Positions 9,786-19,195 of a stretch of DNA of 64,000 nucleotides are shown piece after piece. The stretch comes from Candidatus Colwellia aromaticivorans (GTDB taxonomy: Bacteria; Pseudomonadota; Gammaproteobacteria; Enterobacterales; Alteromonadaceae): positions 1 to 64,000 of the forward strand of contig NZ_QOLD01000091.1 of NCBI RefSeq assembly GCF_003333305.1, read 5' to 3'. The translations under genes and the position numbers were made by a program. The notes under the pieces are model-generated. The model was not told the origin of the DNA, made no database searches, and worked only from the letters and a program-made list of their open reading frames with translations. How positions within the stretch are numbered: position 1 is the stretch's first letter; every line of letters starts with the position of its first letter.

Positions 9786-10622
9786 CTATATTGGAAAACT
9801 AAACAATATTCGGACAACATTTATATTTTCACTAAAGCGATAGCTAAGCCCTATTGTGTCAAATCCTGCCCATGAATAACCAATAGTTTTATCAAACTTC
9901 ATCGTTACACCAAATTCAACGCTATTTGATAAACTGACTTTACTTTGCTCTGGTGTGCTTTGCGTAGAATTTATTAATACATCAAAATCAACTTCGGTGA
10001 AATACCAAAATGCTGTAGCAAATATTCTTGGTTGATACGTATATCCAAACAGTTGATATTTAACAGGTAACCCTATATCTACACCGAGTTGTATAGCAGC
10101 ATATAAATCAGCTGCGTCATAGTTAAGCCCATCATATCCAGCATAATAAATACGACTAGCCCAAATAGAATCAAATTCATTAACAGTAAAAGAATAAAGA
10201 CTAGAAATACCGCCAGAGTGGACTAAAACATTTCTATTTGTCGTTAAATTTCGCGCATACCCAAGGTCAAGGTAACTTTCAATAACTAAATTTTCTGTGT
10301 ACTGATAATTTAATTGAATACCTGGTGTAAGCGATAATGTACCAACACTGTCTGGAAAGTCTAAATCCGGTATATTTTCAAAATTAAAATCAAAGAAACC
10401 AAGTGAAACTGGTAACCTTAAGCTATAGGTCGTTGCACCTTCTTTTCCCAACACTAAAGAAAAAGGTAAATTAATTAACGTTGCATCTTGTCCTGTTGTG
10501 TGATAAATGCCACTACCTAAGTAATTAGAATAGGCGTAATGAACGGGGTCAATATCATTAGCTTGGCTAGGCAATGAAAGGAAAACTAAAAAACTAGCAA
10601 AAAATATACGAATAATAAACAT
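9786..10622 (-). CDS. Putative outer-membrane beta-barrel protein
   Basis: The 278-residue protein has a clean signal peptide (MFIIRIFFASFLVFLSLPSQA, cleaved before NDID). The mature part is rich in alternating aromatic/polar stretches such as YSLRLPVSLGFFDF and LVIESYLDLGYA, and ends in a hydrophobic beta strand VVRILFSFPI close to the usual aromatic C-terminal signature for BAM insertion. I do not recognise a named family; it resembles generic hypothetical barrels found in Colwellia-like genomes. It is followed on the minus strand by a family A repeat and preceded by the phosphatase gene, 70 bases upstream, so they could share a transcript. The function is unknown. Confidence 0.6.
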   Translation of the reverse strand: MFIIRIFFASFLVFLSLPSQANDIDPVHYAYSNYLGSGIYHTTGQDATLINLPFSLVLGKEGATTYSLRLPVSLGFFDFNFENIPDLDFPDSVGTLSLTPGIQLNYQYTENLVIESYLDLGYARNLTTNRNVLVHSGGISSLYSFTVNEFDSIWASRIYYAGYDGLNYDAADLYAAIQLGVDIGLPVKYQLFGYTYQPRIFATAFWYFTEVDFDVLINSTQSTPEQSKVSLSNSVEFGVTMKFDKTIGYSWAGFDTIGLSYRFSENINVVRILFSFPI

Positions 10623-10692
10623 TAGATCCTAAATTGACTTAAACATAATAAAAACACCTTTCTTATTGTTATACGATAACAACTATTATCGA

Positions 10693-12441
10693 TTAATCAT
10701 TAAGCTGATTAATAACTTCGATTAAAACTTTACCTTGCGCTCCTGATGGTGCTTTTATTCCTAAAATTGCTGATAAGGTCACCGCTATATCAGTAGTACT
10801 TACCCGTTGATAAATAATGTCGTCATCAATATTAAAACCGGCAAAAACAAGAGGCACGAAGGTATCATACCCCCAAGGAGAACCATGAGTTGAAGCGACA
10901 CTTAACCCTTCCATATCAGCAACAAACCGATGGGCCTCAAGAACAATGTAAATATCTCCTGAGCGATTTTCACTGTGATTATTGGCAACCAACGTATGTA
11001 AATAATCTTGTGATGTATTTCCCGACTCTATATCAGTACTCGTTACTGCAAGGGCAACACCATCAAATTTAGAAACCTCAGCAGCAACTACTTTTTGTAC
11101 TTGCTCAAGTGATAACTTACGTCTAGCGATTAAGTCCCTATCAAGATAAATATACGGGTGAAAATAGCTTTTAATTAGCGCGGTATCAAAGCCAAACTGT
11201 TTCTTAAGCACTTTCATACTTGGCGCTTTATCCCATTCTTTGGGGGCAACCACATTTTTTTTCATGCCTAATGATGATAAATAAGCGGGTACTTCTGCTG
11301 CACCATGATCGGCAGATAGCACAATCAAGGTGTTTTCTAAGCCTACTTTTTTATCAATAAATTTCAGTAAATCGGCAATAGTGCGATCTAAACGCAGCAT
11401 ATTATCTTCTGCTTCTAAACTTGATGGGCCAAAAATATGGCCAACATAATCAGTTGATGAAAAACTTACCGATAGGTAATCGGTAATATTATCTTTTCCT
11501 AAGTGCTCATTATTTACCACCGCTTTAGCAAAGTTTAGCGTCAATTCATCCCCTGCGGGGCTGAGGGTTAAAAAGGTATTAAAATAATCATTAGTCATAT
11601 CACCATACTGATGTGGAAAAGTACGGCCAAAACCAGGAAGTTTAGTTTCCCAAGCTTGATCATCTTGTTTTCCAAATACGTAACTAGACTTAGGTTGGCT
11701 TAATTGCCAAGTTTGTTGATGATATTTTTCAGTGGGTTTTTCAGCATTCCAAGCTAATACCCATTCAGGATATTTATCATAATAATATTCGCTAGTAACA
11801 AACTCACCCGACTTTTTTGAAAACCAAAAAGCCTTACCCATATGCCCTGCCATAGAAATTGCACCACGGTCTTTTACTGACACGCCAAAGACCTTAGCTT
11901 TCCCATTAGAGGCAATCATCATTTCATCACTGAAAGTAGATACCTGAATATTACTTGGCGAACGACCCGAAGATTTAGCGGTACGCTGTGTTGGGTCAAT
12001 TTCTGTTTTTTGATTTACATCAGCATTGGCAGATAATAATGGGTATCGACTATCTTCAACATTATAAACAAGGCGCTGCAACTTATCATCGTACCAAACA
12101 TTACCTATCATGCCATGTACAGCCGGTAAGGCACCAGTGGCTATGGTTGAGTGGCCGACAATGGTTTCAGTATTGGCATGGTTATGATGGGCATCTTTAT
12201 AAACAACACCGTCATTGAGTAAATATTTAAAGCCTCCCTTAGGCATTTTATCTAAAAAGGCGGCTGGCATATCCCCGCGTAATTGGTCGACGGTTATTTG
12301 TAAAACTAATTTAGGATTAACAAGTTTTGCAATCACTCCTGAGCTATAGATAAAACCACTTGCAGCAGTTGCTATAGACAGCACATACAACGCTAATTTT
12401 AATAAATATGTATTTATTAACGATTTCATTAACAATTTCAT
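10693..12441 (-). CDS. Type I phosphodiesterase/alkaline phosphatase (PafA-like), exported
   Basis: A member of the alkaline-phosphatase superfamily that hydrolyses phosphate esters with two metal ions. Visible features are VDQLRGDMP with the first metal aspartate, NTETIVGHSTIATG holding the threonine nucleophile, SSTDYVGHIFGP, LSADHGAAEVP with the Asp-His metal ligands, and THGSPWGYDTFVPLVFAG near the end. I chose the ATG at 12441 because AAGGA lies 8 bases upstream; an in-frame start at 12471 would add ten residues and has no better site. The N-terminus is a long hydrophobic signal or anchor. It is divergent from the sulfatase gene at 12625, which belongs to the same fold superfamily, suggesting a joint role in scavenging esters. 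Exact substrate unknown. Confidence 0.85.
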   Translation of the reverse strand: MKLLMKSLINTYLLKLALYVLSIATAASGFIYSSGVIAKLVNPKLVLQITVDQLRGDMPAAFLDKMPKGGFKYLLNDGVVYKDAHHNHANTETIVGHSTIATGALPAVHGMIGNVWYDDKLQRLVYNVEDSRYPLLSANADVNQKTEIDPTQRTAKSSGRSPSNIQVSTFSDEMMIASNGKAKVFGVSVKDRGAISMAGHMGKAFWFSKKSGEFVTSEYYYDKYPEWVLAWNAEKPTEKYHQQTWQLSQPKSSYVFGKQDDQAWETKLPGFGRTFPHQYGDMTNDYFNTFLTLSPAGDELTLNFAKAVVNNEHLGKDNITDYLSVSFSSTDYVGHIFGPSSLEAEDNMLRLDRTIADLLKFIDKKVGLENTLIVLSADHGAAEVPAYLSSLGMKKNVVAPKEWDKAPSMKVLKKQFGFDTALIKSYFHPYIYLDRDLIARRKLSLEQVQKVVAAEVSKFDGVALAVTSTDIESGNTSQDYLHTLVANNHSENRSGDIYIVLEAHRFVADMEGLSVASTHGSPWGYDTFVPLVFAGFNIDDDIIYQRVSTTDIAVTLSAILGIKAPSGAQGKVLIEVINQLND

Positions 12442-12624
12442 TAACAATTTCCTTATAAGTATGTGAACCAAATAACTAAATACTACGTATAATTTACTGT
12501 TAAATCATTGCATTTACAATAAAACGTCGTACTATTAATAGCGCAATCTGCGTAGTTAATTATGCAGATTATTATTTTAGAGCGTAATAATTAAAATTTT
12601 TTTGGTAATTAAAGGATGAACATA

Positions 12625-14163
12625 ATGATGAAAAATAAGTTAAAGATGTTGATGATGGGTGCAAGCCTAATCGCAACATCAGCTGCCCAAGCGGCTGAAA
12701 AACCAAATATTTTATTTTTCTGGGGTGATGATATCGGTCGAACCAATATCAGTGCCTACAGCCACGGAATTATGGGCTATCAAACACCAAATATAGACAG
12801 TATTGCCAAAGAAGGCATGATGTTCACAGACTATTACGGCGATCAAAGTTGTACTGCGGGTCGTTCTACATTCTTAACAGGCCAATCTGGCTTACGTACA
12901 GGTATGACAAAAGTTGGCTTACCTGGCGCTGCAGAAGGTATTCAAGATAGAGATATCACCATTGCCGAGATGCTAAAGGCTAAAGGTTATGTAACAGGTC
13001 AATTCGGTAAAAACCATTTAGGTGATCGTGATGAACACTTACCAACTAATCATGGTTTTGATGAGTTCTTTGGTAATTTATACCATTTAAATGCTGAAGA
13101 AGAACCGGAAGATCCAGATTACCCTAAGGATCCTGCATTCAAGAAAAAATTTGGACCTCGAGGTGTTATTCACTCATTTTCTGATGGTAAAATTAATGAT
13201 ACCGGACCATTAACACGTAAACGCATGGAAACTGCAGATGATGAATTTGTTGCTGCTGCACAAAAGTTTGTTGCAAAAGCAGTTAAAGCTAAAAAACCAT
13301 TTTTTGTTTGGGTAAATACTGCAGGAATGCATTTTAGAACGCATATTAATCCCAAGCATGTAGGTCTATCTGGTCAAGGATTTTATAATGATGTAATGGT
13401 TGCACATGATAATCATGTAGGAATGATGTTAGATCAATTGGATAAGCTTAAAATTGCTGACAACACCATCGTAATGTACTCAACGGATAATGGCGTACAC
13501 TTCAATACATGGCCTGATGCTGGTATAACGCCATTCGCTGGTGAAAAAAATAGTGAAAAAGAAGGCGCATACCGTGTTCCTATGATGGTGCGCTGGCCTG
13601 GAAAAATTAAAGCAGGCACTGTTTCTAATGAGATAATGGCCCATTTAGATTGGATGCCAACCTTAGCAGCTGCCGCTGGTGATAATTCACTTAAACAAGA
13701 TATGCTTAAAGGCGATCGTCGTTTTGGTGATAAAAAGGGTAAAATTCATCTCGATGGTTTTAACATGTTACCTCATTTAACCGGAAAGTCTGATAAAGGT
13801 GCTCGTAATATTTACCATTACCTAAACGATGAAGGCTTCCCTGTTGGTATTCGTGTTGGTGATTGGAAAATGACTTATGCTGAAAACCGCGGGAAAACTA
13901 TGGCTTTATGGACAGAACCATTCCAAATGTTAAGAATGCCTAAAGTCAATAATTTACGTCGTGACCCTTGGAGCAAAGCAGAAGAAAACTCTAACTCTTA
14001 CTACGACTGGATGATAGATAAAGCACCATATATCTACTTAGGCTTATCTGAAACAGCTAAATTCCTTTCAACATTTGAGCAATATCCACCAAGCCAACCA
14101 ACGGGTTCTTGGTCAGTTGAAGCGGTTTATGATACTTTTTTGAATAAATCTGAAGGTAAATAA
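12625..14163 (+). CDS. Arylsulfatase-type sulfatase (Cys-type), exported
   Basis: This sulfatase should hydrolyse sulfate esters in the periplasm. It has the signature CTAGRSTFLTGQ, with Cys76 as the residue converted to formylglycine, the N-terminal metal site FFWGDDIGRTN, GKNHLGD with the active-site lysine and histidine, and STDNGVHFNTWPD with metal-binding Asp-Asn. The total is about 512 residues. An ATG at 12616 touches the AAAGG site, so the in-frame ATG at 12625, 7-8 bases beyond it, is the better start; it gives signal peptide MMKNKLKMLMMGASLIATSA, cleaved at AQA. No formylglycine-generating enzyme with catalytic cysteines is seen in the window. A strong terminator follows. Substrate unknown. 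Confidence 0.92.
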   Translation: MMKNKLKMLMMGASLIATSAAQAAEKPNILFFWGDDIGRTNISAYSHGIMGYQTPNIDSIAKEGMMFTDYYGDQSCTAGRSTFLTGQSGLRTGMTKVGLPGAAEGIQDRDITIAEMLKAKGYVTGQFGKNHLGDRDEHLPTNHGFDEFFGNLYHLNAEEEPEDPDYPKDPAFKKKFGPRGVIHSFSDGKINDTGPLTRKRMETADDEFVAAAQKFVAKAVKAKKPFFVWVNTAGMHFRTHINPKHVGLSGQGFYNDVMVAHDNHVGMMLDQLDKLKIADNTIVMYSTDNGVHFNTWPDAGITPFAGEKNSEKEGAYRVPMMVRWPGKIKAGTVSNEIMAHLDWMPTLAAAAGDNSLKQDMLKGDRRFGDKKGKIHLDGFNMLPHLTGKSDKGARNIYHYLNDEGFPVGIRVGDWKMTYAENRGKTMALWTEPFQMLRMPKVNNLRRDPWSKAEENSNSYYDWMIDKAPYIYLGLSETAKFLSTFEQYPPSQPTGSWSVEAVYDTFLNKSEGK

Positions 14164-14189
14164 CTGACACTTTAAAAGTTAATACATTT

Positions 14190-14221
14190 AAAAGCCCGAA
14201 CACTTTTGTTTCGGGCTTTTT
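14190..14221 (+). terminator. Terminator after the sulfatase gene
   Basis: AAAAGCCCGAA pairs with TTCGGGCTTTT around an eight-base loop and is followed by TTTTTAT. It lies 26 bases after the sulfatase stop and separates it from the cytochrome/MoxR genes. Confidence 0.9.
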
Positions 14222-14287
14222 ATATTGGTATTATCACTAGGTATTAACTTCATTTCTAAAAAAAATAATTTCATTTAGGTAAACAAT

Positions 14288-16582
14288 ATTAAAACTCAAT
14301 TTTTTATTTTCAGCTTATTGTTACTCCCTTTTAGCAATAATGCTATAGAATTTGTTGGCTCTAAAGCCTGTATCGGTTGTCATGAAAAAGCTTACAAAGA
14401 TTGGCAGGGATCACATCATGACATGTCTATGAAGCATGCCGATAGCGATAGTGTTTTAGGTGACTTTAATAACGCCACTTTTATTTTTAAAGATAAACGA
14501 ACAATAAAGCCAAATACTTTCTTTAAAAAGGGTGAACAATTTTGGGTTAATATTCAAGATGATGATGGCCTGTTTCACGACTATCAAATTAAATATACCT
14601 TTGGCTATAAACCACTACAGCAATATATGGTTGAATTTAACGATGGTCGCGTTCAACTTATTCCTTTTGCTTGGGATTCACGTGCAAAAACAGATGGTGG
14701 TCAGCGTTGGTTTAACTTATATCCTGAATTTACTAAAAATCATCAAGATTTCTTCTGGACCAATACTGGTCAAAATTGGAATTACATGTGCGCTGATTGT
14801 CATTCAACCAACGTAAAAAAGAATTTTGATATTGATAGCAACAGTTACCAAACGAGTTTTAGTGAAATAAATGTTGCTTGTGAAAGCTGTCATGGTGCTG
14901 CAAGTGAACATATCAGTTGGACTAAAGATAAAAAAATCAATAATTTCGGTTTTAATCGCGACTTATCAACTTCGGTAAAGCATTGGCAGAGTGAGAAAGG
15001 GAAAACAACACTGACACCCGCTAGAATCAAAAATACTCAACAAGTATTAACATGTGCTCAGTGCCATAGTCGCCGTACTCAAATTAGCAATAATGCTCAC
15101 ATCACTGCCAATAAAGAAAACAATGCTTTTGGTGAGCGCTATCTACTCGATTTAATCACCAGTGAAAACTATTATGCTGATGGCCAAGTCTATAACGAAA
15201 ACTTTGTATATGGCTCCTTTTTACAATCAAAAATGTACCAAAAAGGTGTAGTTTGTAGTGATTGCCATAACCCTCATACAGCTAAATTAAAATTTCCCAT
15301 AGATACGCTTTGCTTACAATGCCATCAAGCCGACAACTACGCCTCAAATAATCATCATAAACACCCCGAAAGTTCTAATGGGGCGCATTGTGTGAATTGT
15401 CATATGCCACAAACCACTTATATGAAGATAGATGCAAGACGTGATCACGGCTTTCATATTCCCCGTCCAGATTTAGCATTACAACTTGGTACGCCTGATA
15501 CTTGTTTAAGTTGTCATGAAGATAAAGACAGTAATTGGTCTTTAAGTAACGTCAATGCTTGGTTCCCTAATACCGAGCAACGAATAGCTAAAAAACAGCA
15601 AAAAGACTATGCTGCCGTTTTTTCAGCAACAACGATATCACTTTCAAACAAACAATGGCAAAGTGTCGCTTCAGAGTTATCACGTATTGCGCAAACCCTT
15701 AGTTATGCACCTATTATTCGCGCCTCTGCGCTAACCAAAATGGCTGACACTTCTAACACCAATACAATAATAGCGATAGCAAGGGGTTTAAAGAATGACA
15801 ATGAGCTTATCCGGTTGGGCGCAGTAATTGCTTTACAAGGCCGAGGAGCCCAAGAAATACAAGCACAAAAGTGGCGTTTATTATCACCTTTATTAACTGA
15901 TAAAGTATTAACAGTGCGCACCTCTTCCGCATTTGCTTTAGCTAGCCTTTGGCAACAATTAAATCAAGCTCAGCAAAAACAATTAACACCTGCATTAAAT
16001 GAATACATAACTAGCCAAGATTTTAATAACGATCGCAGCTTTGCTCATACCAATAAAGGCATAATTTATAGCTATCAAGGTAAGTTTAAACAAGCGATAC
16101 AATCCTTCAAGCAAGGCATCATTATTGAACCTTATTTTGCTCCCGCTTATATAAATTTAAGCCAAGTACACCGTCAGTTAAAGCAAAATCAGCAAGCTAT
16201 AGCTATATTAAAGCAAGGGGTTGATGCTAACCCAGAGAATCCGCAGCTACCCTTTGAGCTAGCCATGGCTTTTATTAGAGCTAAGGATAAGCCAACAGCA
16301 GCAAATTATTTACATCAAGCAACACAATTAGCACCACAAAATAGTCATTATTTTTATGTATTAGGACTTAGTTTGGAGCAGCAAAATAAATCAAAGGCAT
16401 ATAAGGCATTAACACAAGCGTATAAATTGAGTCAAAATCCACAGCATTTGTACGCATTATGTGAAATGCAAATACGCCATAAAACATTTCAAGCCAAACA
16501 GTGTTTGAATAAGTTAGCTAAAGTAGCGCCGGCGAATGTAATAGAACAGTTAAACATACAACTTAACGATGGCAGGAAATAG
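14288..16582 (+). CDS. Octaheme cytochrome c with C-terminal TPR repeats
   Basis: A large exported electron-transfer protein. Eight CxxCH haem sites are visible in order: CIGCH, CADCH, CESCH, CAQCH, CSDCH, CLQCH, CVNCH and CLSCH. They occupy the first half; a helical HEAT-like stretch and TPR repeats (KFKQAIQSFKQGIIIEPYFAPAY, NQQAIAILKQGVDANPENPQ) fill the second half. No ATG gives a signal peptide: the first ordinary start is TTG at 14318. The codon ATT at 14288 would begin (M)KTQFFIFSLLLLPFSNNA, a good Sec signal, and AGG lies 8 bases upstream. A stop at 14276-14278 bounds the frame. I therefore place the start at ATT 14288, with TTG 14318 as the alternative. It precedes the MoxR/Bat genes on the same strand. 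Confidence 0.85.
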   Translation: MKTQFFIFSLLLLPFSNNAIEFVGSKACIGCHEKAYKDWQGSHHDMSMKHADSDSVLGDFNNATFIFKDKRTIKPNTFFKKGEQFWVNIQDDDGLFHDYQIKYTFGYKPLQQYMVEFNDGRVQLIPFAWDSRAKTDGGQRWFNLYPEFTKNHQDFFWTNTGQNWNYMCADCHSTNVKKNFDIDSNSYQTSFSEINVACESCHGAASEHISWTKDKKINNFGFNRDLSTSVKHWQSEKGKTTLTPARIKNTQQVLTCAQCHSRRTQISNNAHITANKENNAFGERYLLDLITSENYYADGQVYNENFVYGSFLQSKMYQKGVVCSDCHNPHTAKLKFPIDTLCLQCHQADNYASNNHHKHPESSNGAHCVNCHMPQTTYMKIDARRDHGFHIPRPDLALQLGTPDTCLSCHEDKDSNWSLSNVNAWFPNTEQRIAKKQQKDYAAVFSATTISLSNKQWQSVASELSRIAQTLSYAPIIRASALTKMADTSNTNTIIAIARGLKNDNELIRLGAVIALQGRGAQEIQAQKWRLLSPLLTDKVLTVRTSSAFALASLWQQLNQAQQKQLTPALNEYITSQDFNNDRSFAHTNKGIIYSYQGKFKQAIQSFKQGIIIEPYFAPAYINLSQVHRQLKQNQQAIAILKQGVDANPENPQLPFELAMAFIRAKDKPTAANYLHQATQLAPQNSHYFYVLGLSLEQQNKSKAYKALTQAYKLSQNPQHLYALCEMQIRHKTFQAKQCLNKLAKVAPANVIEQLNIQLNDGRK

Positions 16583-16688
16583 AAGTAGAAAAATGTACTA
16601 AATACTCCATGTACTGTCAAATATGCAGCAGCCCACCATGTTCAAAAAACCTTGGGTATAACAAAGGAATAGTTAAAAGGAAAATATC

Positions 16689-17654
16689 ATGAGCCAAAGT
16701 TTACTAGCACTACAACAGTTAAAGCATCAAATTCAACAGTCTGTTATTGGCCAAGCACATGTTGTGGATGCTTTATTGGTGGCACTGTTGACCAATGGTA
16801 ATGTTTTACTTGAGGGACTGCCCGGCACCGCCAAAACACGTTCAGTTAAAAGTTTGGCTACATCACTAAATATAGATCTTGGACGAGTACAATTTACCCC
16901 CGATTTATTACCTTCTGATGTTACAGGTACTGAGGTTTATCAAGAAGTTAATGGCAAGCCAACGTTGACCTTTCAACAAGGACCTATCTTTAATAACATT
17001 TTATTAGCCGATGAAATTAACCGCTCGCCAGCAAAAGTGCAAGCTGCACTACTTGAAGCCATGGAAGAAAGACAAATTACCGTAGCGGGTAAAACCTATA
17101 AATTACCAGAATTATTTATGGTATTGGCAACACAAAACCCCATTGAGCAAGAAGGCACTTATCCTTTACCTGAAGCACAAATGGATAGGTTTATTATGAA
17201 GGTAACTGTTGATTACCCTGATGATGAAGCCGAAGCAAAAATCATCAACTTAGTACGCAGTGAAGAAAAATCGGTATTAACAGTAGAAAAAATAGATCCC
17301 GAACATATTTTTACCGCCCGTGATGAAATACATAAAGTTCATATGAGCGATGCCATGGTTGACTATATTGTCGCCATTGTAATGGCTACCCGAAATCCTG
17401 AGCGTTACCCTGATTCACCTTTACGAACATGGCTCAGTGTTGGCTCAAGTCCACGCGCCAGTATTTCCCTTGATAAGTGTGCCCGAGCACAAGCATGGCT
17501 CAATGATAAAGATTTTTGCGACCCTGATGATGTTCGCTCAATAGTACATAGTGTTTTACGCCACCGTTTAATACTAAGTTATGACGCTATGGCTGACGGT
17601 ATTACTGCAGATCAAGTAATCGATGAAATATTAAAACAGGTAGTAGTTGCTTAG
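16689..17654 (+). CDS. MoxR-family AAA+ ATPase
   Basis: MoxR ATPases act as chaperone-like remodelling factors, usually working with von Willebrand A (VWA) proteins encoded beside them. The 321-residue protein has Walker A LEGLPGTAKT (to residue 50), Walker B LLADEINRSPAK (Asp108-Glu109), sensor 1 MVLATQNPIEQEGTYPLPEAQ, the arginine-finger segment MDRFIMK and the C-terminal lid domain. It has no export signal and is cytoplasmic. It starts a tight operon: the next gene, DUF58, begins 10 bases after its stop. The cytochrome gene ends 106 bases upstream with no terminator visible, so both may be in one transcript. Confidence 0.95.
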   Translation: MSQSLLALQQLKHQIQQSVIGQAHVVDALLVALLTNGNVLLEGLPGTAKTRSVKSLATSLNIDLGRVQFTPDLLPSDVTGTEVYQEVNGKPTLTFQQGPIFNNILLADEINRSPAKVQAALLEAMEERQITVAGKTYKLPELFMVLATQNPIEQEGTYPLPEAQMDRFIMKVTVDYPDDEAEAKIINLVRSEEKSVLTVEKIDPEHIFTARDEIHKVHMSDAMVDYIVAIVMATRNPERYPDSPLRTWLSVGSSPRASISLDKCARAQAWLNDKDFCDPDDVRSIVHSVLRHRLILSYDAMADGITADQVIDEILKQVVVA

Positions 17655-17664
17655 GGCTAAGCGC

Positions 17665-18639
17665 ATGACCAAAATAAATGATACTCAATCAAATAAAAAT
17701 TTAGGTGATAGTTTGATCTATGCTGATTTAAACGAGCTAAGGCGTTTGCAGTTTAAAACCCGTGGTTTTTCTTTTATGCCTAATCAACCCGCTAATAGTT
17801 TGCTGTCAGGTAAACATGTCTCTAAATTACGTGGGCGCGGTCTTAATTTTGAAGAATTACGCCATTACTGCCCAGGTGATGATATACGCGCCATGGACTG
17901 GAAAGTAACCCAGCGCACCGGCAAGCCCCATGTAAAAGTATATACCGAAGAAAAAGAACGTAATGTTTATCTCGCCATAGATCAACGCATGAGTATGTTT
18001 TTTGGTAGCAGCCATAAAATGAAATCTGTAATTGCTGCTGAGCTTGCCGCACTCATGGCATGGCGAGTGGTAGAAACCGGCGATAGAGTCGGTGCAATTA
18101 TTTATAATGATGATGAAGTCAAAGTTGTACCCGCTAAGCGTGGGCGTAATCATGTGGTGACTTTATTAGCTGAGATCATCAAAAAAAATCATCAATTAAA
18201 TTTATCAAAAAGTTACTTCTCAAGTAGTAATAATAACAATGAAGACGGTAAATCATTCAATAAAATGCTCGAAAAGCTACGGATGATTTCTGGTCATAAT
18301 GCTTTAGTGATATTAATTGGTGATGGTCATGGTTGGAATGATCAAAGCACGGATCATATAAAAAAAATTCGTCAACATAGTGAAATCATTGCTTGTCATG
18401 TTTTCGACCCACTTGAATTAGATTTGCCGAAAATGACACAAATGGTGGTTAGCGATGGTAATAAGCAGATTCAGTTTTCATCCTTAGATAAAAATACGCA
18501 GCAAAAGTATCAAACTGAAATTGCCCGTCAACTTAAAGTGTATGACGATACGGCCAAAAAATATCGCATTCCGTTATTATCAATTGATACCTTAACGCCT
18601 GTTGATAGCCAAGTGCGTAAAGCTTTTGGGGCACGTTAA
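17665..18639 (+). CDS. DUF58 domain protein of the MoxR/Bat operon
   Basis: DUF58 proteins are degenerate VWA-like proteins that accompany MoxR ATPases. The hallmark SGKHVSKLRGRGLNFEELRHY, then GDDIRAMDWKVTQRTGKPHVKVYTEEKER, is present near residues 47-100, followed by a VWA-like fold with VILIGDGHGWND. I use the ATG at 17665 (MTKINDTQ) after a GGGCTAAGCGC spacer; an upstream TTG at 17647 overlaps moxR and adds six residues. About 324 residues and no membrane segment. It is followed at once by the DUF4381 gene, and probably interacts with MoxR. Confidence 0.92.
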   Translation: MTKINDTQSNKNLGDSLIYADLNELRRLQFKTRGFSFMPNQPANSLLSGKHVSKLRGRGLNFEELRHYCPGDDIRAMDWKVTQRTGKPHVKVYTEEKERNVYLAIDQRMSMFFGSSHKMKSVIAAELAALMAWRVVETGDRVGAIIYNDDEVKVVPAKRGRNHVVTLLAEIIKKNHQLNLSKSYFSSSNNNNEDGKSFNKMLEKLRMISGHNALVILIGDGHGWNDQSTDHIKKIRQHSEIIACHVFDPLELDLPKMTQMVVSDGNKQIQFSSLDKNTQQKYQTEIARQLKVYDDTAKKYRIPLLSIDTLTPVDSQVRKAFGAR

Positions 18640-18640
18640 T

Positions 18641-19195
18641 ATGAACTTTTCAATGATGGCACAAATCACAGTGGCCTCTGTTCAGGCTCATTTTGACAAA
18701 CCTTGGGGCAATTACCTATTAGAAAAAATAGTTGAAACACAAACTCCTGAGTTTATTAGCTGGTTTCCACAAACTATTGGCTGGAAAATACTCGCAGTTT
18801 TCATCTTATTTTTCATTAGTTATAAAGGCTATAAAATCTATAAAATTTATAAAATTTATCAGTCTAATGCTTATCGTCGTGAAGCGTTAAGCTGGTTAGC
18901 TCATTGCCAAAAAACAGATGATATTAACCTTTATAAACAACTCCCTGCACTATTAAGAAAAACAGCTTTGAGTGCATTTAAACGCAGTGAGGTTAGTCAA
19001 CTCACAGGGAGTTGTTGGGAACATTGGCTAGATCAACAATGCCAAAAAACTAGCTTTGTTAGTAGCTGTCCTACCCTTTTACATCAACTGGCTTTTAAAC
19101 CAATAAATGCAAACACATTAACTAAAAAGCAAAACCAAATATTAATTACACAAGTAACTTTATGGGTAAAATATCATAGGAGGCTAGATGATTAG
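18641..19195 (+). CDS. DUF4381-type membrane protein of the MoxR/Bat operon
   Basis: About 184 residues with one membrane segment (IGWKILAVFILFFISYKGYK) and a cytoplasmic helical tail, the layout of DUF4381 proteins that lie between DUF58 and VWA genes in gammaproteobacterial Bat operons. The start is the ATG at 18641, one base after the DUF58 stop; a longer reading from 18602 would overlap that gene without need. Just after the membrane segment a 9-bp DNA repeat gives YKIYKIYKIYQ, three copies of TATAAAAT-type units, prone to slippage. It overlaps the next gene by 8 bases. Role unknown; presumably part of the membrane complex. Confidence 0.8.
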   Translation: MNFSMMAQITVASVQAHFDKPWGNYLLEKIVETQTPEFISWFPQTIGWKILAVFILFFISYKGYKIYKIYKIYQSNAYRREALSWLAHCQKTDDINLYKQLPALLRKTALSAFKRSEVSQLTGSCWEHWLDQQCQKTSFVSSCPTLLHQLAFKPINANTLTKKQNQILITQVTLWVKYHRRLDD

